Positions 33,874-46,822 of a stretch of DNA of 64,000 nt are shown here, one piece after another. Both the position numbers and the translations under genes were made by a program. The notes below the pieces were generated by a model. The model was not told the DNA's origin, made no database searches, and worked only from the letters and a program-made list of their open reading frames with translations. Source of the stretch: Carallia brachiata (taxonomy: Eukaryota > Streptophyta > Magnoliopsida > Malpighiales > Rhizophoraceae). Every line of letters begins with the position of its first letter. Position 1 is the stretch's first letter. The stretch spans positions 1,249,872-1,313,871 of the forward strand of contig JADCRB010000053.1 of NCBI GenBank assembly GCA_021464245.1. The letters are read 5' to 3'.

Positions 33874-35260
33874 TAGGGATGACAATTTTATCCCATACCC
33901 ATCGGGAATTACCCATACCCGCCCCAACGGATACGGGGTCAAACCAGTTGATCGGGGAACAGGGTGGGGATCGGGGATCCCCGTATTTTTTTAGCGGGTA
34001 TGGGGATGGAGATGGGTTTACCTATCCCAGTCCCTATACCCTCCCTATCCCCGACCCGTTTATATTTTTTAGTTTTTATTTAATTTTTAATCTTTATTCG
34101 TTATTATTATTTAATGTTTACTGCATTCACTCTTCAATAATTTATATTTTAGCTACTTTAAAATTATTAATAGAATTTTTAAATTATTAATGAAATTACT
34201 TTCTTTAACTGAATGGTTTATTCAAAATATTAATAGTCTTGAGGTCAAGGATTCAAGTAATAACCAATTCTAATTACAATTACAAAATTATTAATGGATA
34301 CTGTAGGAATCACAAACAACTTGTCGTATAAGTCCTCAACCAATAATTTGAAGGTTTGGCCCCGAATATACAAGTTAGAAAGACCATCTTTTTACTGGAA
34401 GTCTTGTTTTAAAATACTATTATTTCTTTCTTTCCAAATGTGCCAGTATATAAGTGCAAAAAATATGAGAATAAATTGTTTAAAAAATTAGGAACGAAGT
34501 TAAAACTCCAAACATTATAAAAAATATGATACTATATATAGAAAATAGATAAGAAAAAATACAAAATCATGGGGTGATGTTTTTATAGTTTTCATTTATT
34601 GAAATTTTCATAATTGAGTTTTTTTTATGTGATCCATATCTTTATAAAATGCAGTTTTAAATTTTAGTATTATACAACAACTGAAATATTAAATACGATT
34701 TGTCTAAATTATTCTTCTATATCATCATTTTAAAAAATAGTGTCATTATATCAATATATAAACTTGAGCAACATAACTTTAATGCTTACTTATTATAAAT
34801 TTGAGCAATATAACATCTTCCAAAATAGTGTTATTATATCAGTATATAAACTTGAGTAATATAATATTTTCAAAAATAGTGTCATTATTCTTCTACACAT
34901 CGTGCAATAAGTTTAGGACCTTAATTTCTATTACTAATTCTTAACAAAAAACTCGTGCATTTAAACTTTAATATTTAGATCACTTATTTATTATATTTTT
35001 AAATCACATGAGATTTGTAATATAAATAGCTGGTTTGTCATTGACCATGAGTATCAAGTAATTTGAATTATGAAAATATATGACTTTTTAAATTTTCTTT
35101 TGGTTTGGTACGGGGCAGGGACGGGGATCCCCGTTCTTCGACGGGGATGGAGATGGGGATTAAAATTTGGGACGGGGACGGGGATGACGATGAGGGTAAT
35201 AAACGGGTACGGAAAACGGGGGGCAATTCCCGCCCCTGACCCTACCCATTGCCAATCCTA
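33874..35260. mobile_element. Non-autonomous hAT element, 1387 bp
   Basis: Inverted ends TAGGGATGACAAT and (complement of right end) TAGGATTGGCAAT, flanked by the perfect 8-base duplication CTAACAGT (33866-33873 and 35261-35268). Subterminal regions are rich in GGGGATCCCCG-like and GGGGACGGGGAT units; the middle (about 34700-34880) holds three diverged tandem copies around ATATAAACTTGAG. There is no transposase frame. Block B retains the empty site (ACTAACTAACAGTTAG at 49494-49509), confirming the boundaries. Confidence 0.93.
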
Positions 35261-35268
35261 CTAACAGT

Positions 35269-38200
35269 AAAGTAACAACTAGTTTTTGATTGAAAACAAT
35301 TGACAATGAAATGAATTTATTTATTTTTTTCTGGTCCAGAATAAAATGGATTTATTCATCAAAAGATAATTAACCAATAAAACTAGGGGCAGATCTATGG
35401 AAGGGCAATTGCCCACTCCCCCCACCTCTGGTGTTCTTTATTTTTTTGATTTACAGTGAAGATGGTAACCTATCAATGGTGTTATTTCTTATTAATTTAG
35501 GTTTGCTGAAAGAAATTTAATTTAGATAGGCGGTGGAAGTCTTTGCCCTCCAACTTAAGACCCAGTAGGCGAAAAAGCTTTGCTTCTAATAATCCAAAGT
35601 CAATGACTTTCATTGTATTTTTTCGGCACTCTTTTGATCTACTAAAAGCCCAAATTTTGGTCTTTTTATATTTTAAATTGAAGAAGACCATGTTGATCTA
35701 GTTATAAAAAGTCCAAAAATCAATTACTTTGATTTTCAGTCTTGTTATATTTTATTTTTAGTGAGGATGAAAAATAAAAACAACATTAATTAATCGTCTC
35801 AAACATAAAAGCAAAATCATAATCAATCTTCAAATTTAAATTTGCTATGTTTACAATAAAAAATTGTACAATGAAAATCATAAAAAATATATTATGCAAT
35901 CGCATTAAAAATAAATGACTAAATTTATAATTGATTACCAAAAAATAATTTTAATATATTAAAAATTATATGAACTGCTTATAATTTTTAATATTCAAAA
36001 TAATTAATACAATTTTTGTTTATCATGATAAATATTGGTTTTGTTATTGTAACTATAAATATTCAATTTTCCCCCCAAAATATTTTCTAGATCCATCGCC
36101 AAATAATAGTAACTTTTCCAACAGATTTATTTATTAAATTTTTTCTTTCTCACAATTTATACACCTAAACTATCTTCGAAATAAGTATTTTAGACTATTA
36201 ATTTATCCCTTTCTGACTGCAAAATGTTGAAAAAAAAAATAAAATCTGCTCTAGGGAACGAGAGGCTAAAAGACAAACAATAAATGAAAAAAAAAAAGAA
36301 ACGTAAACTTTCAACTATTTAAGAATTGTATATCATATGAACGAACGAACGAGTAACGACGAGATATCTCCGCATTTTAAAATTTGCAAACGAAATAGTT
36401 CTGAGGCAAATAATGAACTGAATTATAATTTGAACATTCTGAACATTTTTTCGTTCTCTCTCGGTTTAGTTCATTGTTTCTTATAGTCTGAACAACTTTA
36501 TGTTTTGTTTTCGAATTTACTTTCTCTTTTCAATTAACATGAATTTGACCCAATGAGGATTCATAGTGGTGATAAATTGAGCGGATATCATTTGAGTTAC
36601 CGGCAAATGCTCTGAATAAGAGAGATGACTAAATTTTGGTAGATCGCCATAAAAGAGCAGTGAAAAAAAGACCAAAGTTAACTTGAGAATCTATAGTTAA
36701 TGAACTTATGAAAAATGATTTATGTAAACAACTTCAATCAAATTTAAAATTTAAGGCTCGTATAAATGACATTACTTCTTCACATCCACACACGAAAGAC
36801 ATTAAATTGTGGCTTTAATCATTTCATCAAGAAAATGGTTGAGCTGATGGAATAAGTTACAATTAGTTGCAATTGTTGATATGAAATGAGCGTAAAGAAA
36901 AACCTGCCAACTCAAGTGTTTCTCTTTTCTTCAAAGAAAACACCCTCTTTGTCACCAACAAAACTAGTAATTTTCTCATCTTACCCAACAACCACAAACA
37001 AAATTTTGTGCCACCAAACTCCAAACTTCCATTCGTTACTGCCAAACTGAAGGAAATTCCTCGTCTACTACTTTTCTGTGAAGGCTCCTTCAAGGGAGGC
37101 AGAGATAATAGAAGAAACCTTTCATGATTGTGGAGACGATGCCAAGCAAGGAGGGATTTAGTTTTGTAGAGCAAAGAAGGAAAAAAAAGAGAAAAAAAAA
37201 ATCTGAGGAGTAATATGGAGAAATTTGATCAGATTTCATTCTGCAACTTTGGCTCCTTACATAGGAAACATACAAACTGTTCATAGCTGCTAAGCACTAC
37301 TACAAAATCTTTCTTTTTTCCAGCAACTATACATAAAATAGAGATTTGTCTCATACTATCCCATAATTTTAAGATTACTTAAGGACATTTCATGATGACT
37401 TTGACTATCAAACATCCAAGAACTAAGATACAAAAAAACTGATTACATAAACACCAACATCTGCTGCTGCCTTTGTTATTTAAGCTATTGTTGCTGCTAC
37501 AACTTGGTGTGCTTCCAGCCATTGCTGATTCCCTTGCTTCTAGTGTCTCTAGGAAAACCCTCATATGTCTTAATAAGTTTAATGCTTATGCTAGCTACAA
37601 CCGACTGGAATCCGGGGTTTGAGGTTCAGAAGTTCAGGCCCAGTGATGGAAGTGTGCCACGTTCGTGCATAGGGTTGCTTCCCCCATAGCTTGCCAGTTT
37701 CCTTACCATCCCAAGTCCCCCTTACTGCTACCTATTTCAGCAGACTAAGGGGCACTTGAAGTAGTAAGGAAACAAACAGGCTATTAGGGAAGCAACTCGA
37801 TGGTAGGACGTGACACACTTTATCACCGGGCTTGGACTTCAAAACCCCTATTTTGAACATTAGAAATAGTTTGTAGTTAGTTAGTTAGATGCTAGAGCAA
37901 AGCCCTTAACCCGCTTAAGTGGGCAGACGAAGATGGCGGCAGTTCTGGTGACAGTCCACTTCAGAACCTCTCGAAAGCAACATGATGATAAGAATCCAGT
38001 TAGAAGTAATTCACTTGAAAGTTAGCATAAGAATCCACCCAAAGGAGCTTTCCAACACATAAGAAAGAATCAGAGTGACTCAATTGGATCGGACAGAAAC
38101 AAGCTCAAATAGAACCTGAGATGTATCAATTACAAGTCCATAATTAATTCAGAGATCAACAACTTAATTCTAATTAACGTTGGAATATTTAAGACAAAAG

Positions 38201-38552
38201 GTTTTCTTCCAACATTAACAAAATAAATGCATCCATTTAATTAATGTGTAATCAAACTCCATTTGATAGCCCATATACTCTCCCTCTGCATGCGAGGTTC
38301 ATAAATTAAACATTTATATATATAAAAAGAAAAACAAAAAACAACTGGTTTAAATTATCAAATAAGCAATTGACTACCGTAAACGTAAAATCAGAGAGAG
38401 AGAGAGAGAGAGAGTAAACGGAGGAGGACTCGATCTAGGGGTCGGGCGAACAGTAGAAAGAGAGTAAACGGTAGCGCTGGTGGTGGGTTGGTGGGGATGT
38501 GGAGGAGGAGGCTGCGAGAGAAGAGCGAAGGCTATCAAAACTGTTAGGATAT
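35269..38552. other. Duplicated block A sequence, no intact gene
   Basis: Aligns with 49512-55230 of block B after removing the insertions there. Several short open stretches are shared between A and B (for example 36863-37174 and the Leu-rich stretch near 37450-37620), but none starts convincingly or matches a family I know, and their frames differ between copies. A (GA)n microsatellite lies at 38394-38413. Confidence 0.5.
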
Positions 38553-38562
38553 ATTAAAACAT

Positions 38563-40095
38563 GGGTAAATTACATTTAACATCTTCAAAATAGGTCCTAA
38601 TTATATATTGCATACCTCTGTTCAAAAAATTACTAAAAACATCCTTTGACTGACCTCCGTTAGTCAATACTAACAGAAAGTGCTAAAAGACATAATTACC
38701 CCCAAATATATACAAAGCGAGCCAACCACTTGACAGAACCTTAGCTGCTATTCTTTCTTCTCTGTCCCTTTTCTCTCAACTTTCCAAAAACGAAACCGAA
38801 AGAAAACTCATTCAAATCCATAGAAACTCAACTGAAATTCCAAGGAAAGGAAAGAAAACTCATTCAAATCCATAGAAACTCAATTGAAATCCCAAGGAAA
38901 AGTAAGATATTAGAATTTTTAGCAAACTTTGTTGCCTTATGATGCTTTTTTTTTTTCTTTTTTGAGTTGTTAGATGTTTTCAATGGTTCAACTAGTGTTT
39001 ATTTTTTCATTTGGGGTTAAGAATTTATGGGTTTTGTTAATTGGGGGTTTCTATGCATGCTTTTAGGATTTTGTTTAAGGTTTAAATGTTTCAAAATTGG
39101 GGGATTTTTGTGTATAGGGTTCGGTTGGGCTGTCTAGTGTTTATTTTATTATTATTATATTATTTCAGAATAAACTATGAGGGACATAAACTAAGTGGTT
39201 TGGTTCATTGAGGGATTCGATGTGAGAATTTAGGGTTTCTATTAGGATTTAGTGTTAAAAAATTAGGAGATTTTCAATTATGGGGACTGATTAGTTCTTC
39301 TAGGATTTTATTTATATGTATTTCCTTTCTGGATTCGATTTGATTGATTTATTTAGTCATTTTAATAGAAATTTTGTATGGGGATTGTGAATTTGTTGCA
39401 ATGTGATGTTTTTTTTTTCCTGAGTTGTTAGATGTTTTCAATGGTTCAACTAGTATTTGTTTTTTCATTTGGGGATAAAAAATTATGGGTTTTGTTAATT
39501 GGGGGTTTCGATGCATGCTTTTAAGATTTATGGTTGGTTTGAATTTTTCAAAATTAGGGGATTTTTGTCCCTTGACTGAAGCTCTTTTTTTGCATGTCTT
39601 ACATACTATGTTTTTGAACTTGGGTCCTTTGAAGTGCATGGAGCTAGAGGTTTGGGATGCCATTTTGGATATTGAAGCTACTATGGGAGTTTTTTTTGAT
39701 GAAAAAATAGTAGAGGAGATGTGATATTTTGTCTTGGTTTGTTGTTTTATAAGTAATGGAAGCCTACTGGGAATATAGGCCATTGGAGGAATAATTATAC
39801 TTTTGGACTCTTTTTTTGTTCCAATGTTCACTGATATTGTTTCAGAATGTATTGAGGGCTTTTTTGTTCCAACGTTCACTAACATGTTTCAGAATATACT
39901 GGGGACATTTTAGTCCATTTATGCCATTGTCAGTGGCACTTTTGTTATTAAAAGTTACGTTATCTAACGGTCACTTAACGAATGATGCATTTTGTTACCG
40001 TAGATAGAGTTTAGGATGTTTTTAGCAATTTTCTGAACAGAGGTATGTAATGTGTAATTAAGACCTATTTTTGGGATGTCAGATGTAATTTACCC
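38563..40095. mobile_element. Mutator-like element, 1533 bp, private to block A
   Basis: Ends GGGTAAATTACAT form an inverted repeat of about 85 bases with few mismatches (both continue ATACCTCTGTTCA inward). A perfect 10-base direct repeat ATTAAAACAT flanks it (38553-38562, 40096-40105). Block B has one uninterrupted ATATTAAAATAT there (near 55228). Inside are short duplications: about 52 bases twice near 38800-38900, about 130 bases at 38935-39064 and 39399-39530, and about 50 bases twice near 39795-39905. A 178-codon open stretch on the minus strand (39349-39885) is Lys/Ser-rich and not recognised. No transposase. Confidence 0.87.
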
Positions 40096-40105
40096 ATTAA
40101 AACAT

Positions 40106-41290
40106 ATATTAGAATCCCCAAGTATATATTGTAACTAGTTTTTTTTTTAACCTAGGCTACTCTCAGTTATCAACCACAATATTATAAAGATATTTAAATA
40201 GTTTGTAAAGTTGAAAAAGATTATTGAATGTTTGCAAACTTAATCCACTTATTTTTAAAAAGGCTTGTTCCATTCAAAGATTTGAGTGATTATCTCTCTT
40301 CTTTGGGATCCAAGAGCCATCAGAAAAAACTGACCAATTATTTTTTTTATGAAGTTGTTCACTTACTAATTTTCATATACCTTTTGTCGACGATAATCCT
40401 TCCATGCACACTCTTCACTCCTATTTATGAAAATGCCCAAAATTTATGTGATCATATATGGAGTTGCTGATGGTCTATATATATATATATATATATATAT
40501 GGAGTTGCTGTTTAGACATTTTCCAGCATGCATAAAACAGATAATTGTGGTTTATTGATCACGTAACTATTAGATATTTACATAGTTGACCACATTAATG
40601 TTAAGAAAGATGTGTACAGATGCATGCATGAACTTAGTACATAAAACAAAAAAAAAAAAAAAAAAGTTGAAATTCCATACTCTTCTCTGTACATAATTGC
40701 AGATGCATGCATGTATGATATGTAATCATACTCTTCTCATTCTTGTACATGTATCTAGATCGATGTGGAAAGCCCTTGAAATTCCATAACGGTTGATTGA
40801 ATTGTAAACTTGTGGATAAAAAAGAATTGAAGAAAGAAAACTCTTAAAGTTCCACAATTGTTTGAAGACAAATTGAAAACTTACAAACTATAAGGATTTA
40901 GGAATCCCATTGGACAAAAAATAATGCTAGAATTCTATTGGACATAAATAAAATTATAATCAGTTTGCGAAGACTCTCCTATACTCTATTCAAGAGTCTC
41001 TTCAAAATAACCATGCCATGTGATGAGATTATAGTTAACAAACCTATGCAAAATAAGCCATGATGGCAACAGTTGATCGTAAAAGTCGGACATAGCTCTC
41101 TTTGCCCCTCTCTCTCTCTATGTTGTGCATGTGTGAATAACTTGGGCACACCAAACAATTTTTTGGCACAACCATGGAATTTAAGTGTGGTGAGAAGCCA
41201 AATTAGTTACCTTAATCACACAATGGACAATAACAAATACTCTTAGTAGCAGCATCATTTAGAATGCTTTACAATACGAAATGCTATCAG
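40106..41290. other. Block A sequence, no intact gene
   Basis: Aligns with 55420-58770 of block B minus its insertions. It has a TA microsatellite at 40477-40500. A short conserved reading stretch near 40990-41165 (minus) is frameshifted relative to its open counterpart at 58400-58657. Confidence 0.5.
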
Positions 41291-41528
41291 TGCCTTCCGC
41301 ATTATTTTTTATCTGAAATCGCCCAATATCTAATCTAATAGACTAATTAATCTGGACTGACCCGAATAGGATCTCAAAAGGTGACAAATGTCTCCCAACA
41401 GATATTTAACGCAACTATATCCCCAAAAACTCAAACCCGAGACTTTTGGTTAAACGGTGACGAACTCCTGCCATCTGCACCAGCGCTTGCTGGTTCCACA
41501 TGATTAATTGCTGATGTAACAATTATAC
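41291..41528 (-). pseudogene. SEC11 signal peptidase exon, split by a SINE (copy A)
   Basis: After a 3' splice site (GGTTTCAG), the minus strand reads IIVTSAI, matching the start of SEC11/SPC18 exon 2 (the catalytic subunit of the ER signal peptidase complex). A SINE then interrupts it at AATAATGTGG and only CGGAAGGCACTGAT-type sequence continues beyond. The rest of the exon, present in block B, is deleted here. It is not functional. Confidence 0.75.
41307..41495 (-). mobile_element. SINE inserted in the SEC11 exon
   Basis: A 189-base insert on the minus strand ending in an A run (CAGATAAAAAA), with box A-like GCGCTGGTGCAGATGG and box B-like GGGTTTGAGTT. It is flanked by CCGCATTATT (41297-41306) and CCACATGATT (41496-41505), a 10-base duplication with two mismatches. 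Block B has one uninterrupted copy of this target (CCACATTATT, 60672-60681). Confidence 0.78.
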
Positions 41529-42088
41529 CTGAAACCAAAAGCAAATAACTCAGAACCACCACAACGAAGAACTTCAGTAGAAGTACAGCTCTATTATTAA
41601 AACCACATTTAAAAGGAAGAGAATGTCGAACAAAAATTAAAAAAACCGTGCGCATACTAAACTGCATAAAACTACAAGTATAGAGGTCGCACCTCACTTC
41701 TTCCTCAAAGGAATTATCATTGTACATGCAAAACAAAGAACTGCAGCAGCCTAGTAATTACCAAACAAAGCAACTTTGTGCTTTTGCATTAATAAGTTTT
41801 CAATTAAAAGCACCAATTACACGCAACATAACTAAATTATAGGCACGAGCGAACACCATTATTTTGCATGGAAACCTACAATTTGATTCCAATAACTCCA
41901 ATCAACCCATCCTAAATGTAAAATGTAGATTTGATGGTGAAACCGTCACTGAATTGATGCTTATAGCAATTCTGAATACCAAGTTTTCCTTCCATTATCA
42001 TCAAATATTTTTCTTTGATATTCATCAAGTCCTACTATGTAGAGACTGGCAAAGCCTGCAGACGTCCATGTACAACAGTTACCACACA
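41529..42088. other. No recognised gene
   Basis: Region between the SEC11 remnant and the Mutator-like element. The first 40 bases align with block B (60703-60745), after which block A and B similarity ends. Confidence 0.5.
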
Positions 42089-42098
42089 AACAGATGAA

Positions 42099-43884
42099 GG
42101 GATAAGCATATTTTTAATCCTAGACATTTGTCCTTTTTTTACGCAGCTTCATAACGTTAGAGTCGTTTTATTCAAGTCCTACACGTTAGCGAGTCATTTT
42201 AATCGAGTCCAATTTTGGACGGACGTTTGGTTGACCGTTAAATACAACATTGATCGCATTAAAATATCACAAAAAAATAGAAATACTTGATTTTAACGTA
42301 CTAAAGTGAATAAAAAATAAAAATATGCTATTTTGAATAAATATAAGTAAATATAATTATAAAAAATAAAAAAAATTCAATAAATTTAAAAACAAAAAGA
42401 AAAAATTAAAAAAATTAGTTGGAGACATGACCGTTAAACACTGCTTTGACTACGTGAAAATATTATGAAAAAATAGAAATACGTCATTGTAATGTATTAA
42501 AGTGAATAAAAAAATAAAAATATATCATTTTGATTAAATATCATAAATACAACTGTAAAAAAAATTAAAATTTCAGTAAATTTAAAAAAAAAAAGAGAAA
42601 AGAAAATTATAAATTTTGGTTTATACAAAATATTAATTTTTTAAAATATTTTTAAAATTATCAACAATTAAAAAAATAAAAGAAAAATAAAAAAAATTCA
42701 TTCTCTCTTCTCCATTCCTTTCTCTCTCCTCCCTCCTCTCTTTCTCTCTCCTTGCCTCTCTCCCCTTCGTCTCTCTCTCCTTCCTCCTCCCCCTCTCTTT
42801 TCCTTCATCCCTTTCTCTTTCCTTGTCATCGTCCTCTTCCTACCTGCTTTCACATTTTTGTAAAGAATTGTTGGATTATATGAACACAAAATTGGATCTT
42901 ATATGACAAGGAGAGAGAAAGGGAGGAAGGAAAAGAGGGCGAGGAGGGAGAAGACAGAGATGGAGGAGAGAGAGGCGAGGAGAGAGAAAGAGAGGAGGGA
43001 GGAGAAAGAGGGACAAGAGAGCAGAGAGAGGTGATGAGAGAGAAAGAGAGGAGGGAGGAGAGAGAAAGGAGGAAAGAATTGAGAGAAACTAATTTTTTTT
43101 ACATTTTGTTTAATTTTTTCAATTTTAAATAATTTTAAAAATATTTTTTAAAAAATTAATAATTTTCTTTTATTACTTTTGGGGTTTTTTTTAATTTATT
43201 GAAATTTTAATTTTTTAATTTTTTTTACAATTGTTTTTACGTATATTTAATCAAAATGACATATTTCTATTTTTTTCATTCATTTTAATAAGTTAAAATG
43301 ACATATTTTTATTTTTTTATAATATTTTAATGTAGTCAAAGTAGTATTTAACAGTCAATCAGGTCTTTATCTAAATTTTTTTAATTTTTTTCTTTTTTGT
43401 TTGTAAGTTTATTAAAATTTTAATTTTTTTTATAATTATATTTACGTATATTTAGTCAAAATGACATATCTCTATTTTTTTCACTTTAATACATTAAAAT
43501 GACGTATTTCTTTTTTTTCATAATATTATAATATAGTTAAAACAGTATTTAACGGTAACTAGGTTTTCAACTAAATTTCTTTAACTTTTTCTTTTTTATT
43601 TTTAAATTTACTGATTTTTTTTAAATTGTATTTACGTATATCTATTCAAAATACTGTAGTTTTATTTTTTATTCACTTTAATACGTTAAAATCACGTATT
43701 TTTAATTTTTTATAATATTTTAATTGAGGTCAACGCTGATTTTAACAGTCAAATAACCTTCCGTCCAAAATTAGACTTAATTAAAATAACTCGCTAACGT
43801 ATAGGACTTAAATAAAACGGCCCTAACGTTTTGGAGCTGCGTGAAAAAGGGGCAAACGTATAGGACTAAAAATATATTTATCCC
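42099..43884. mobile_element. Mutator-like foldback element, 1786 bp
   Basis: Ends GGGATAAGCATAT and (complement of right end) GGGATAAATATAT extend into inverted repeats that share ACGCAGCT, CGTTTTATT and CCAATTTTGGACGGA-type phrases for over 150 bases. In fact most of the element is one imperfect palindrome around 42850-42900, with a C/T-rich arm (42700-42840) facing a G/A-rich arm (42905-43085). Subterminal units of about 160-190 bases recur two to three times per arm. A perfect 10-base duplication AACAGATGAA flanks it (42089-42098, 43885-43894). No coding capacity. Confidence 0.88.
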
Positions 43885-43894
43885 AACAGATGAA

Positions 43895-44966
43895 TATCGA
43901 TGCAATAAACCACATCAGACAATTGACAAATGATAAATAAGCACATAGTAATGGTAAAAATGGAAGATGAGGCTTCATAAAAAAAAACGTAAAGAGCAGT
44001 CCATGAAAATTAAAGGTAATTTGACATTGAATTAGTGATTTAGCTAAATTCATCTAACTAACACAATAATTTCAACCATTTCCAAATTAGCAAAAAACAA
44101 ACCAAAAAAAAAAAAAAAACAGAGAACATAAAGCACGCCTACCAAGAATAAGAAAACCCAAAATCAAGGGAAAAAAAAAAACATTGTTGAAACACCAATT
44201 ATTATTATTTTAATTTCAAAAAATACTTAATTATAACAGATGGTGGGGGAATACATTTGGTTACCACTTACCTATGTTTTAGAGAAATTAGGAAAAGAGA
44301 AAATAAGGATGAAGTAACGATCCTGGAAGGTTGGATAAACACAAAAAAATGGTGTCATCCTCTTGCAATGACGACATCACAAAATACATACTTCATATCT
44401 GCAAATTGTGGATTGAGAATATAGTTTAGAGAAATTGATAACTGTAAATTTGAAAACTCCATTATTGAGAATGAAAGAACAACATAACTAATATATTAAT
44501 CTTCACTCACTTATTACATTTGTCTTTTTCTATTATTAAAATTGATTCATTTTAAACACCAATACTTAATTACAATAATCAATAGAAGCTTCCTTCATAA
44601 TATTGATTCATGGCCACCAAAAAAAAAAGGGACATATTGGGTGTTATTGATTTTATGCGCTGCATGGGTTGTAAATATTTATCTAAAAATATTAAAAAGA
44701 ATTCAATTAAATATAATATGAAATAGATTTTAAGAAATTATTAATAATTAAAAAATCATGAATTGCAACGTCCCATTATAACTGTTGAGCGTTAAAAGAT
44801 TTATATCATATTTATGTAACATTTATATCATGTTAAATAAAAATAGTAAAATTATAATTAGAAAGAATGAAATAATAATTGTATTAATGTCATATTTATG
44901 TTATATTATAATTTAAAATAATTTAACAAATAATAGAGAATTAAAAGAACAATTCTTGGTGAAAGA
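43895..44966. other. AT-rich intergenic DNA
   Basis: No gene or bounded element supported. A-runs near 44105-44185. Confidence 0.5.
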
Positions 44967-45710
44967 GACATATAAAGATAGACAAATTTCTGTCTTTATT
45001 TTTCTTTTTTATGCTTTGAGTGAAAGAGATATTACTGGAAATACTTAGATTTGACAATGTGGAATGGATTAAGGACAGAGAGGGATACATCCATTGAAAA
45101 ATTAAAATTATTATTAATTTTAATTAATAATTAATTAAAGAATGATGGAGATTCTAAAGAGAATGAAAGGGAGAAAGTAACAGAAGAAGAAGGTCGGCAA
45201 GGAATTAAGTATAAAAAATTAAGAGAAGAAGGCAACGCATTTTTATTATTAAATTATAAATAAAGGGAGGCTTTAACTATAATTATACGTAGTAATAAAG
45301 TATTACATATTGTAATGGAATCCTTAAAAGAAATATAAACATACAAAGACAAACAAATTATTGCCTTTATTTTTTCTCTTTTATACTTTGAGTGAAGGAG
45401 ATATTATTGGAAATGCTTGGGTTTGACAATTGAGGACGGAGAGGGATACATCTGTTAAAAAATTAAATTTTTCATTAATTTTAATTAATAATTAATTAAA
45501 GAATGAGAGAGAGATTCTAAAGTGAATGAAAGGATGAAAATAACAGAAGAAAATGGTCAGTAAAGAATTAAGTATTAAAAATAATGAGAATAAGGTAACA
45601 CGTTTTTATTATTAAATTATAAATAATGGGAGCCATTAACTATAATTATATGTAGTAATGTAGTGTTATATATTGTAATGGAATCATTAAAAAATATATT
45701 AACACATAAT
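44967..45710. repeat. Tandem duplication, two units of about 372 bp
   Basis: The stretch beginning near 44967 (CATATAAAGATAGACAAATT) recurs from about 45339 with the same order of landmarks: TTTGAGTGAA(A/G)GAGATATTA at 45015 and 45387, the TTAATTAATAATTAATTAAAG run, and the ATTGTAATGGAATC end. The two are roughly 85-90 percent alike by eye. No open frame. Confidence 0.85.
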
Positions 45711-46822
45711 TTTTTTTAAGAATAACATTAAATTTATGATGTTGTTATTAAATTAGATTTTATATATATATATATAAAATAGCCGACTCTAATTAAATTT
45801 GAGATTAATATTTTATTATTATAATTATTGATAGACTTAATAATTTTGTAGCTGGGGTTCAAATGAGAAAAAGGTTTACTTTGAATACTTGAGCACTCAG
45901 AGACAAAAACCGGCGTAATAAGCGAAGAAAAGCTTTGGGGAGCTGAAAATAAAGCATGGACTAGAGATTCTCAAATAGAGCTCCCCAGCAATGATAGGGG
46001 AACAAAACAGACTCGCGTTTCTCATAGGAAAAAAAATACTTGTGCAAATTATTGTTGTTTTTAATGTGAAGTCATTCTGCAAAATATATTCCAGCTAAAT
46101 ATATTCAGATTTTTCCTTCTAATTTGATTCTTAAATTTCGTGGAACAGTTTCAACCATCCTCATTTTATGTATGAATTATGATGCAACTGTCTCTAAGGA
46201 TTTTGTTTTATTTCCAGTGGAAGAATTATATAATACTCAAGTATATTTTATGTTTTAAATAGGAGCTGCACTGGAATATTGCTGTAAAAAATTCCTTTTG
46301 TGTTTTGTTTTTTTTAAAAAAAGAAATTAACTCTGGAATTCGAAACCTGCTTGTAAGAGATTTCTCATCAATAAAAATTATCTAATGCTCGTAACACTGG
46401 CTGAGATAACTAATTAAAATGAGTAAGTTAGCTCCTTTCATCTACACCCAAGATGTATGGTTCCTCTCCCCAATTCAACCAAACAAAAAAGAATATTAAA
46501 AAAAACTTGTAAAGTATGAATTGAGGGTGAACACCATATGTGCAAATTAGTCGCACAATTGTAAAAAATTATCCTATGAAACGGGCCGAGAGGGACAATT
46601 TTTTTTTTAACAGCAATAAATTTTTTATTAATGGCATCCTTTGAAAGGACACCCAAAGCATGTATACATCCTATTTATTCAGACTTCATCAGTCCTTCAA
46701 AAAAAAAAAAATTAGTATCACTTATACAAATTAATTCTTGCCTTCAAAAACCATCCAATTCAGCATTTTGATCGATCGCTCAATGAAGAATGCAATGAAA
46801 CTTTCGGAGGTCTTCTCGGCAT

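Larger units (their letters stand above)
24374..41740. repeat. Segmental duplication, block A
   Basis: Sequence from about 24374 to 41740 aligns in order and direction with 45779-60760. Shared anchors include the RALF gene and its flank, the region around 33780-33873 and 49440-49512, the segment at 35280-36060, the GA-repeat region near 38400, the 40500-41290 segment and the SEC11 exon. Identity varies from roughly 80 to 95 percent by eye. It is interrupted by insertions private to A: copia, hAT, Mutator-like and SINE. Confidence 0.9.

Noticed and set aside
39349..39885. 178-codon open frame on the minus strand inside the Mutator-like element
   Set aside because: Lys/Ser/Thr-rich, no domain, lies over internally duplicated non-coding sequence, and has no transposase motif; probably chance.
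42698..42889. Arg/Glu/Gly-rich reading frame on the minus strand
   Set aside because: It is the translation of the C/T-rich arm of the foldback element.
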